A stretch of 64,000 nt of DNA. Source: Dactylis glomerata (Eukaryota > Streptophyta > Magnoliopsida > Poales > Poaceae). The position numbers and the translations under genes are program-made. The DNA lies in NCBI GenBank assembly GCA_007115705.1, contig QXEO01000832.1:186001-250000 (forward strand), given 5' to 3'. The notes under the pieces are model-generated. The model ran no database searches and was not told the DNA's origin. It saw only the letters and a program-made list of their open reading frames with translations. Positions 37,344 to 47,559 of this stretch are shown here, one piece after another. Positions within the stretch are counted from its first letter, which is position 1. Each line of letters opens with the position of its first letter.

Positions 37344-37994
37344 CTTTGCAGCACAAAAACTTTAAGTTTTATCAGATCCCCGGTATGCCGGGTGCAGATG
37401 TAATATACACGTTTAATTTCCTTTGGTTTGCTACCTGAACAAGTTTTATCTCGGTTTGCTTGTTATTAACGCCGGATCATCTTTGGCTAAGTCACCGAGT
37501 TTGTTTTCCTGTTTCCCCAACTTCACAACCTTGGCTCCTTGTCTACCTTAATTGGCTTTCGACTTATGAGTCTCAAGGTTGCTTCATTGAACATACAGTA
37601 CTTTAACTTTGAAACTTAGACTTCAAATCATCCGACACTTCAAATTTTAACTTTAGCTTTAACAAAAATGTCGGTTCGCTTGCTTTACACTTCCTTAGCC
37701 GTTTTCCATGTGTAGACAATCTCCGGCATCTACTCTTGCTAGCCATGAAGCCGGGTTTCGGACAGCAGCTAAGTCGAAGAGTGGCCTTTGGTGCCGACAC
37801 ATTACTAGGCCGACATAGGAAACATTCGAATCAAGCCAGCCGGCATATAACAAAAAACTGTAAATAAACAACAAATATATCTCGGAGGCAGTGACCCGGC
37901 TTCTTCGGGATGCCGGCATTTCATTCATTATTCTTGTGCCGGCATAACGCGCCGGCACACAAAGGAAAATATGGAAATACATACATTGTGTTGC
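37344..37994. other. Convergent intergenic region of element C
   Basis: Non-coding between the end of the plus-strand antisense gene and the end of minus-strand integrase. It should contain both 3' UTRs or polyadenylation regions. I see no other frame with coding character. Confidence 0.6.
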
Positions 37995-38424
37995 TCAGGA
38001 GTAAAACGGGCGGAGTAGAGCTATGTTCCATGGCCTCTTGGTTTCTTCTCCGGACCTGTCCGCCTTATCCTTCTTGGGGTCCTGCGCATCTATAAGATAG
38101 TAGGCATCATTGTGCAGAGCTCTGCTCACAATGAATGGCCCCTCCCACGGAGGAGTTAACTTATGCCGGCCTTCTGTTCCTTGCTTTAGCCGGAGTACTA
38201 GATCTCCCTCTTGAAATCTCCTTGGATTTACCTTCTGCGCATGATAGCGTCTGAGGTTCTGCTGATATATTGCTGTTCTCGACAGAGTTATATCTCTTGC
38301 TTCCTCTAGCAGATCCACATCATTTTCCCTGGCTTCTTTAGCCTCTTCCTCAGTATATAGCACTACTCTTGGTGCATCATGTATTACATCTGTTGGAAGC
38401 ACAGCTTCTGCTCCATACACCAGG
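37995..38424 (-). pseudogene. Element C integrase C-terminal part, out of frame with the rest
   Basis: Continues the integrase after a frame shift in the short A run at 38424-38427 (a T run on the coding strand, apparently one base short). It shows the usual Gypsy end: YGAEAVLPTDV, then FQEGDLVLRLKQG and the PWEGPFIV strand, closing with IALLRPFYS. Confidence 0.88.
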
Positions 38425-40534
38425 AAAATGGCGTGTAGCCTGTTGACCTATTCGGAGTTGTTCTTAAACTCCACAGCACTGCTGGCAGCTCATCTAGCCA
38501 ACATCCCGGAGTTTTCTCCAGGGGCTCTATCAGCCGGGGTTTTATGCCAGATAACACTAGACCATTTGACCTCTCTACTTGGCCATTGGTACAAGGGTGA
38601 GCGACCGACGCAATGTCCAGCCGGATTCCCACCTCTTCACAAAACCTAGCCAATGGCCCTTGGGCAAAGTTCGACCCATTGTCAGTGATGATGCCATGGG
38701 GAACACCATATCTCAAGATTATATCTTTCAAGAATTTCACTGCTGTGTGACCATCACACTTGCTTATGGGCTTCACTTCAATCCATTTGGTGAACTTGTC
38801 CACCATGACCAGGATATGGGTCATCTTTCCTCTGGCCGGCTTAAAAGCCCCGACCATGTCCAGGCCCCAAACAGCAAAGGGCCAGGTTATTGGGATAGTT
38901 TTCAAGGCAGATGCCGGCTGATGAATCTGGTGGGCATACCTTTGACACCCATTGCATTTCCGGACCAAATCTTCTGCCTCTTGCAGTGCCGTCGGCCAAT
39001 AGAAGCCATGCCGGAATACCTTTGCCACCAATGCCCTGGATGAAGCATGGTGACCACACTCCCCCTGATGAATTTCCCGGAGCATCTCCAGACCTTCTGC
39101 AGATTCGACACATCTCTGCAATACTCCGGTGACACTTCTCTTGTATATTTCTTTGTTTATTATGGTATACCCTTTGGATCTCCTTGCAATCCGGCGTGCC
39201 TCGGCTTCATCCGCCGGCACTTGACCATCTACCAAGAAATTCATAATAGGACGTGCCCATGAGGGCACTTCCCTGACAGTGAACACTGCCTGATCTATCT
39301 CCATCATTTCGACCGACACATAATCGATCTCCATGGGCTGCGAAGTCCCCGGGACTGTGGGATTAGTCCCCGGGTATGCCGGAGCAGTCCCCGGGTATAC
39401 CGGCACAACCTCTTGGTACATCTTACCCTTGCCCTTAGCTCTGCTCCGGAATACTGCACTCACAGCGTATGCCGGCCCAGTCCCCGGGACTGAGGAAACA
39501 GTCCCCGGGTTATCTAACCTGGCTCCGGTATCTATCTCCATCGGAACTGCTTCCTCCGGACCTGGCGGGACATAAATGGAAGATGACTCAGGCGAGGGTT
39601 TGATCGATGGCTTCCTCAGATGCTCCAAAGAAATGCCGGGCGGGATTGAATCTCTGGAAGACCCCAGCTTGGACAATGTATCGGCTGCATCGTTCTGAGC
39701 CCGGAGAACATGCCGGAACTCACAACCTTCAAAGTAACCACTTAACTGCTGTACCAGGAAACGGTAGGATCCCATGTTAGCATCATGCGCGTCCCATATG
39801 CCGGAACATTGCTGAATCACCAAGTCAGAATCACTGAAACACATAATCCGGCGAATTCCTATGTCCTTAGACACCTTCAGGCCATGCACGAGTGCCTCAT
39901 ATTCCGCCACATTATTTGATGCTGCAAAATGAATCTGCAGGACATATCTCAATTGGTCATTCTTTGGTGAACTGAGAACTATGCCGGCACCCAGGCCATG
40001 TATTGTCTTGGACCCATCGAAATGCATCCTCCAATAATTCGCATCTGGCAATGGTGGCTTATATTGCATCTCGGCCCAGTCAATAAAGAAATCAGCCAAC
40101 ACCTGGGACTTGATTGTATCCCTCTTATCATATTGAGGTGTATATGGTGAGAGCTCTATTGCCCATTTTGCAATTCTGCCACTGGCATCTTTGTTACTTA
40201 TGATCTCCGAGATAGGGGCCTCGGCCACTACCCGGATTGGATGCTCTTGGAAGTAATGCTTGAGCTTCTTGGCCGCCATATATACACCATAAGTCATCTT
40301 CTGATAATGGGGGTAGTTTTGCTTTGATGTGGAGAGGACTTCACTCAGATAGTATACCGGCCGCTGCACGGTTTTGCCTCCCTCCTCTCGCTCCACTACC
40401 ACCACTGCACTGACAACCCTGTTGGTTGCCGCTATATAGAGCAGCATCGGCTCACGGGGCATCGGAGACGCTAATACCGGCGCTGTTGACAACATCTGTT
40501 TTAATTCCTTGAAAGCAGCATCTGCTTGTACTGT
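38425..40534 (-). pseudogene. Element C RNase H and integrase
   Basis: Same frame as RT but after a stop at 40535-40537. The first part is the RT connection and RNase H-like region (YYLSEVL, YGVYMAAKKLKHYF); the second is a plant-type RNase H (MHFDGSKTIHGLGAG, AEYEALVHGL, SDSDLVIQQ). A linker with PGT repeats (about 39570-39330) leads to integrase: an H-H-C-C finger (GHHASSR, CNGCQRY) and the catalytic core with GLDMVGAF, ITDNGSNF and the Glu in GQVERSNG. All catalytic acidic residues I expect are present. The frame ends in a shift at 38424-38427. Confidence 0.93.
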
Positions 40535-41479
40535 CTAGACAAATGTGTCGGACTTCTTCATTAATTGATATAACGGCAAAGCTTTCTCGCCCAGCCGGCT
40601 TATGAAACGGCTCAGGGATGCGAGGCACCCTGCGAACTTCTGTACTTCCTTCAAATCTGTCGGCGGCTTCATTCTTTCTATAGCACAAATCTTGCCGGGA
40701 TTTACCTCAATACCCCGGCTGGAAACAAGGAAGCCGAGCAACTTGCCCGCCGGCACACCGAAGGTACACTTTGCCGGATTTAACTTCATCCGGAACCTCC
40801 TCAGATTGGCGAAGGTTTCCCGGAGATCGCCTATGAGAGTATCACTCTCCTTGGTCTTTATGACGACATCGTCGACATATACCTGCACATTTTTATCTAT
40901 TTGATCATGCAAACACTTCTGCATACATCTCTGGTAAGTTGCGCCGGCATTTCTTAAACCGAACGGCATGGTGAGATAGCAATAAGCCCCGTACGGGGTA
41001 ATAAAGGATGTCTTTATTTGATCCGGCTCATACAAGGGGATCTGGTGGAAACCAGAATAGGCATCTACAAATGATAACAGTTCACATCCAGCTGTGGAAT
41101 CAATCACTTGATCGATTCGAGGGAGCGGGAATGGATCTTTAGGACATGCCTTATTCAAGTTGGTGTAATCAACACACATCCGCCATACTTTCACTATGGC
41201 GGGCTCATCCTTCTTCTTTTCCACCAAAACCGGATTAGACACCCAGTCCGGATGAAGCACTTCTTTGATAAAGCCGGAGGCTAAGAGCCTGGCCACTTCC
41301 TCCCATATGGCTTTCCTTCTATCGCCGGCATTCCGCCGGAGCGGCTGCTTTACCGGCTTAGCATCCGGTCGCACATGCAATGCGTGCTCAGCCAGCTCCC
41401 TCGGCACACCTTGCAAGTCTGAAGTAGACCATGCAAAGATATCCCGATTCTCACGGAGGAAGCTGATGAGCTCGCTTTC
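40535..41479 (-). pseudogene. Element C reverse transcriptase
   Basis: In frame with gag-protease but separated by a TAG at 41480-41482. It has the Gypsy RT blocks: FIKEVLHPDWVSNPVLV, WRMCVDYTNLNKACPKD, YGAYCYLTMPFGLRNAGATY and the active-site YVDD (about 40866-40880). It ends at TAG 40535-40537, where relatives have a Trp codon, so a TGG to TAG change is likely. It copies element RNA into DNA in the particle. Confidence 0.94.
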
Positions 41480-44400
41480 CTATTTGGGATCCAAACTTGT
41501 CCCAACTAGGGCATGACGCTCCGGGAAAGCTTCATCCAGAGGCACCTTTTTTACCTCCTTGCCTGCTTGAAAAGTAGCACTGCCACCGGGATTTGCCATG
41601 CCCGGCATAGATTTGCCGGCCACGACCGTTTCCGCAATCTCCACTGCTCGCTTGAGCCTCTTCTTTTCCTCTGCAATGATCAGAGTCTCGGCCAGGTTAG
41701 ACCCGGCGGTTGCGCATGCCATCGAGCGCTTGTAATCACCAATGATGGTGATCACTCCCTTGGGCCCTGGCATTTTCATCTTCAGATACGCAACATGCGT
41801 GGAGGCCATGAATTTTGCCAGTGCCGGCCTACCCAGCAAAGCATGGTAGGGGCTTTCCAAATCAACCACCTCGAACATGAGATTTTCCACCCTGCAGTTA
41901 TCCCGGCTGCCAAACATGACATCCATCCGGATCTTGCCCATCGGCGCACACGAAAGTCCTGGCACAATGCCGTGGAATGTGGTCTTGCTTGGCTCCAGCA
42001 TATTCTCCTTGATGCCCAGCTTCTGCATCGTATCTCGGTACATGATGTTGATGCTGCTACCATTATCAATGAGGACCTTGCTGAACCTCACGTTATTAGC
42101 CGGCCCGACAAATGTCGGATCCATCACCAGAGCATACCCGCCGGGGTTTGGCATGATCCTGGGATGATCTGCCCTGTCCCAGCCAATGGCCTGGTCAGAC
42201 CAGTACATTAGCTTCGGTACTGCCGACATAACGGCATTTACCTCCAGACACCGCCGGTACAAGCTCTGCTTGTCTGTTCTTTCGGTCTCAAAGACCATGT
42301 AGCTCTGATCATGTTCCTTGTACTCATTTCGGCCCGCTGCTGGGCCTCCGGCATAGTACTCCGGGTTATGGTTCTGGTCCACTTGATTTACACCGGCATT
42401 TCCGGCGTTGCTCTGGTTCCCGGGATTAACCGGCCTGGGCGGGACTGCAATTGTATTGGCACCTGTCAACGGCGATGGAGCTGCCGGGACAGATGGTCTA
42501 GCCGGTCCCCAGGGACCTGCACGACCTGCTAATATGTCGTCCAGCCATGAACAGTTTCTTGTCAAATGGTTTGCCGGCTTACCCGGCTGGAATGTGTGAA
42601 ACACACAAGGTTTGTCCATGGCCAAACCTACTGTATACTTCGGCCACTGCTTCTTTTGTCCGGCGGCTCCGCCGGCGTTCTTGTTGATCCAGACATTCTT
42701 CTTCTGGAAGGGCTGTGCTTGCTGCTGCGGTTGTTGTTGCTGAGGCTGCTGATAGCCCTCATATCTCGGACGCTGGCTACTGCCGGCGCCCTCTTGCTCT
42801 TCTTCCACAGCTGCCACTTGTGCTGCCTCATACCGGTGATCCGGCCTTTCATCTCTTCTCTTGTTGCGGTTATCAGAGCGATAGTATTGCCCTGGTCTCC
42901 CGGCGCTGTTGGTGTTCCCCTGGGTCTGCCCCTGTCCTTGTGAATCGAGACTGGGCTGCATGGGATCTCCCAGAGCATAACTATCAGCGATCTTGATTGT
43001 TTCGGCCAACGTGGCTGGCATTTCCCTCTGCAGCTTTTGCCACAACATGGTGCCATGCCGGCACCCATGTGCAAACCACATGATGGCCTGCTGCTCGACA
43101 ATTCCTTCGCAGGAATTGCGCAAGGTGCACCACCTGGTCAGGTAGTCACGATCAGTCTCATTCACTCCTTGCCGGCAGTTAGCCAGCTGCTGAGGACGAT
43201 TCGGCCTCTTGTATGTGCTGGTGAAGTTTGACACAAACTGCTCCTCGAAATCAACCCAGCCATTGATACTTCCGGCCGGCAGATTGTTCAGCCATATCCT
43301 GGCTGGTCCTTCTAGCATATGCGGTACATATCGTACCGCCCATCTGAGGTTTCCTCCAGCAATGTTCACTGCGGTGGAGTAATCCTCCAACCAATCTTCC
43401 GGCTTTGTACTGCCGTTATATGTCCTCGCGCCACGCGCGAGCTGGAAGAAGTAAGGTACCGGCTCACCCATGATCCGGGGTCCAAAGCACATAGGACCCG
43501 GAGCTCCTTGTCTCTCCACCAACTCCGTTTGGTGAATCCTGTCCAGCTTGAAGCGCGCATCACTTGCTGCTAAGGACCGAGGTCCTAGCCGGGATGCAAT
43601 TGGGCCCGCGATCACTTTCTCCTGCTGCTGCTCCGGCTGATACTGCTCAGTATGCCGGCCTTGCTGATGCTGCTGCTGATATCCCGCCCTGACAAGGGCG
43701 GAATTGCCATCATCTTCACGATGTCCCGGTTGACCTGCACCTTGCTGCTGCACTGCACCTCCGGCGCCCTGCTGCTGACGCCGGGCTGCACTGTTACTCC
43801 GGCCACCACCGGCCGACGCTGCCCCATGCCCGGCCGGCACATTCTGGCCAGCCTTCTTGCTGCCGACATACTTGTCAGCCTGTCCGGCACTCTTCTGCAC
43901 TATTGCCTGCTTTCCGGCGATTGCCGGATCATACACTTGGATCTGCTTGTCCCGGCGGCCAGAGGTCACACTTCCGGCACGCCGGGCACTTGGATGCGGG
44001 GATGAAGCCTCGCCCCTCAATCTAGCGCCGGCACCTCCTACCGACGCAATGTACTGGGATGCCCCGGCACCTAGGTTTGCCTTCTTAAAGGCCTCCTGCT
44101 GCTTAGTAGCTTCAGACAAAAGATGGTTAAGCCGGGCTTGCTGCTCATGCAGTGCTTCGCCGGACAAATTAGCTAAGTCCTTAGCTACCTCGGCTGCTGC
44201 TCTAAGGTTCTTTACTGGGGAGCTATAAATTACCTTAGGCACAGTACTAGTTGCAGTATGACTCTTAGCCCTAGCATCTTTGCCTAGCTCAGTGTTAAGA
44301 TCTCTGCCTCTAGTTCTAACCTCATCTATCCGGCTAGGCCGGGTTACCACAGGAGTAAAACCATGGGCTGCCTCATACTCACGGAGTTGCCGGTTAAACC

Positions 44401-44706
44401 GTTCGCGCTCCTGGTTCATGGCCAGGGCCTCATCGACGAGGGCCTGACGAGATCCTTCCAGGACCTCCCTTGTCTGCTCCGGATCATCGCCAGATCGCAC
44501 CGGCTCAAGAAGTCGCTCGATGACGGGAAGAAGCACCTGACCTCTTGCCGGCACAGCGGAAGTGCCGGCCAGGTTCTCGACACGCTCCAACGGAGGACGT
44601 GCCGACCTCTTGGCCTTCGGCGGCTCCGGGGGAGTATCTCCTGCTGCTGCTGTTGCGGCCTTGCCGGCACCGTCTGCCGGCGGCGCTGATGTGCCGGCCA
44701 TCATCA
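41480..44706 (-). CDS. Element C gag-protease
   Basis: The frame is open from within the LTR, but I place the start at the two ATGs 44701-44706 (MMAGTSAPP). A Pro/Ala-rich and Gln-rich region comes first. Then the capsid domain (about 43460-42960: WLEDYSTAVNIAGG, LNNLPAGSINGWVDFEEQF, STYKRPNRPQQL), a Cys/His segment CVFHTF...HLTRNC (about 42620-42550), and a retropepsin with VLIDNGSSINIMY (about 42085-42041) and LLGRPALAKFMA. The frame stops at TAG 41480-41482, just before the RT segment, in the same frame. This may be a nonsense mutation or, less likely, a readthrough boundary. Confidence 0.9.
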
Positions 44707-45007
44707 CCTCGGCCGACTCTACTGAGCGAGCGCTACGCCCAGCGTGAGCCAACCGATGTGACGGAGGATCCGACGCCACCAGCACCTTTTCCCTGCAAAC
44801 TCTCTCAGTCCCCACGTACACCTCGTGGGAACCGAAAGACATGATCCGGCCATCCCTGGGGAACGGCCGGCCGCCGAGACATCCAGCGTTGTCACTGACG
44901 AAGCTGAGCGAGCCTAGCCTCTGGACGAGGCCAGAGACCACGCGCACTCCCGAAACTGCTATCACAGACCCCGTCCGAATGAACACTCCGCCCAGCATAT
45001 CGATCTG

Positions 45008-45024
45008 CCCCACGGTGGGCGCCA
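45008..45024 (-). other. Primer binding site of element C
   Basis: Minus strand TGGCGCCCACCGTGGGG, two bases from the LTR. One base differs from the site in element B. Confidence 0.75.
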
Positions 45025-45026
45025 AA

Positions 45027-45962
45027 TGTCGTCGTGGTGAAACAACATATGCCATAGGATGGCTTAAATGGGGGCCAACTAGATGCTGGAGGATTCGGGA
45101 GAGGGGAACGAGCTAAAGAGCCCGACAGAAAGGAACACAGATCTACCCAGGTTCAGGGCTCTCGTAAGGAGATAACACCCCTACTCCTGCTCTACTTGCT
45201 TTATATTTGGATCGATGGAGTATACAACACTGGTGCCTCTGGGCTCTCTGCTAGAGGAGGAAGATGAACTACTAAGTGTAGGAATACTCAAGTGACCAAC
45301 AAACCTCCAACCCTTTTCTAGGACTCCCTGTGCCACCTTATATAGTGGTGGCCAGGGTTACAACGGTCATAGAAGACCAGGAGACACCAACTACACTCCA
45401 AACAGGACTTGCTGTCGAGGGCAGACGCCCATGACTTTCTCCCTGATTGCTCTCGATGGGACTCCCCTTGCTGTACCTTGTACTTCCAGGACTGTGACCT
45501 TACCACTCTGAGGTAAGCTTGTACTTGTGCACAGTGAGGGTAGGTAAACTCCACTGTGCACCCTGCCATCACCCTGCTACCATGCTTGGATGTTTTCTTC
45601 CTTGAATGTAGCGATGTGACACCTTGGTTGACTTAAGTATCCCGGATATGACCGTTGGCCATATCCTGGACATACATGCCGGACCTACGACCTATGAAGG
45701 TCGGGTAATCCGGCCTCCCCTGCTCCTGCACAACACACAGAATAGATAGGCCGGCATATCTAAGTATATGCCGGCACACCCCAGTTAGTATTCCGGTTGA
45801 TCCGGCATATCCAGACATCAGCCGGGATATACATATATGCCGGCCTGGCCGATGCTCTTATATTCCGGCCAGGCCCTTCGCTAGGTCAACCGGCATAAAA
45901 GTCAACCATGAACCTTGTATCTTTCTAGCCTCTTGACCCTACCGGGGGTCATTCCCCCGACA
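45027..45962 (-). repeat. 5' LTR of element C
   Basis: 936 bp, same length as 30863-31798, with about five substitutions. TATATAA on the minus strand at 45338-45344. Confidence 0.95.
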
Positions 45963-45967
45963 TCAAG

Positions 45968-47559
45968 AGCTTAGTGCTAAATATGGTCTTGATCCTCAAA
46001 TTATGGTTGATTGCTTTAAAGCCTTTTCTTCCCATATGAATGTTCCTAAAGGAAATGGGGACGTGTATCATGAACCTTTTAAGGACACTTGCATAGAAAG
46101 TGATATTGTTGTTGATGATTGCAATAAACATGCTCAAACTTCTAAAAGTACTATTTCTTATAAGCATGTTAATTTTTGTGGAATACATAGACCTTGTGAA
46201 CAGAGTTACAACAAGGAAGATTATTGCATCACCCACGCAAATGAAGAAACCAGCATGTGGCTCAAGGATCTAGATGTGCTTGGTGAATGGGTTTGTGAGC
46301 TTTATCCTTTTCTTTGTGAATTTTGCGGTGAAAAGGGGCACTTTAATTTTCAATGCCCAATTAATCGAACGAGTACCGCAGATTTGTATTGTGATGATAA
46401 GATTACTTTCAATCAGTATGATGAGCTTACTTTGTTTTTGAATTGTGAAGAGATATCTAGAAAAATTGCTTTGGTAGACATGAATGATGTTGATCTTAAT
46501 AGCACCCTTCATGGTTGTCATCTCTATTGTGCTAAAGATTGCCTCGCAAATACTTACTTACAAGATCTTATTAAACATGATGTTTTGCCAAGCTATGATA
46601 GGACAGATAGATGTTTTTATCTTATTAATAGAGAGGAGGAATCCTCCAAAGTTTCTTCTGTTGTTCCTGTCAGCAAACCAGATTATGTGGAGAAGATGCC
46701 TTTCCCCCCTAGAGAATATGTGGAGAAGATGCCCTTCAAGTCTCTCCCTCCTAAAGGAGAAAGTAAGAAGAGTATGAAGAAGAAGAAGAAGAGGAGTAAG
46801 AGGCAAGAGGACACGGTATCTTCCCCTAAGCGTTATGATCCTGCTATAGATTATGATAATTCTGATTGGGATGATGTTCCTATGCCTATTACTTATGTTA
46901 GTGATCATGATTGGGAAAAGCACTCTACTTTTGATATTGAAAATCTTTTTGGTACCAATTCTAAGGTTAATAATTGTTGTACCATTAGTGCTATCCATGT
47001 TCCTTCTTATGATGATATGTTTGATGAGTATGCTTTGCGACATAGTAGTTCTCTAGCTTGTGATGATGGGTATAATATTTTCAGTTCACCTACTTTTGAG
47101 GAGAAAATTAGTTATGATTGCAATATGCCTCCTGTTTTTGATGATTATGGTGATGAGAATAATTATTCTATTGATTCCGCTCCTATTACTATTGTTCATG
47201 TGGGGAGTATTAATCCTTTTATGCATGTGGCTCATGATAGGGATGCTTTATGTGATAGTTATATTGTTAGTTCTATTCATGATGCTACTGAAAGTTACTA
47301 TGAGAGAGGGAAACATGGTTTGATGGATCTCAACAATATTGAGTTTCCCCTCTTTATGTTGCAATTTTTGAAGTTGTACTTGTTTTGCCTTCCTATGCTT
47401 TTTGCTTTGCGCTTTTATGACTTGTCTCTCTACAAGACTATTTTTCATAGGAAGTGGTTCAGATATAAATGTCTTTCACACTTGCTTTTTGATGCTCTCT
47501 ATTGCTTTAAGTTCCTATATGGCGCCTTTGCCTCAAGCTCTTATATGGCGCCCACATGA
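45968..47559 (+). pseudogene. Element D gag (3' part) with zinc knuckle and hydrophobic tail
   Basis: Joins in frame with 29965-30862 across element C and its duplicated TCAAG. It contains the nucleocapsid zinc knuckle CEFCGEKGHFNFQC (46315-46356), a duplicated YVEKMPF motif, a Lys/Arg-rich stretch (about 46745-46810) and an acidic Asp/Tyr-rich region. It ends with about 75 hydrophobic residues (from FPLFMLQFLKLYLF) that could span or bind a membrane, unusual for gag. It stops at 47557-47559 and no pol follows. Confidence 0.88.

Larger units (their letters stand above)
30863..45962 (-). mobile_element. Element C: near-complete Tat-like Gypsy retrotransposon with an antisense gene
   Basis: 15100 bp, with 936-bp LTRs (30863-31798, 45027-45962) flanked by TCAAG at 30858-30862 and 45963-45967. 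The LTRs differ at about five positions by eye. The element reads on the minus strand: primer site, gag-protease, RT, RNase H, integrase. A seven-exon gene on the opposite strand lies between integrase and the 3' LTR. Pol has two in-frame stops and one frame shift, so this copy cannot make the full polyprotein. It is the youngest or near-youngest layer, because it lies inside D. Confidence 0.95.

Noticed and set aside
44707..45055. N-terminal extension of the C gag frame into the primer site and LTR
   Set aside because: It would translate the primer binding site and LTR. The double ATG at 44701-44706 is a better start.
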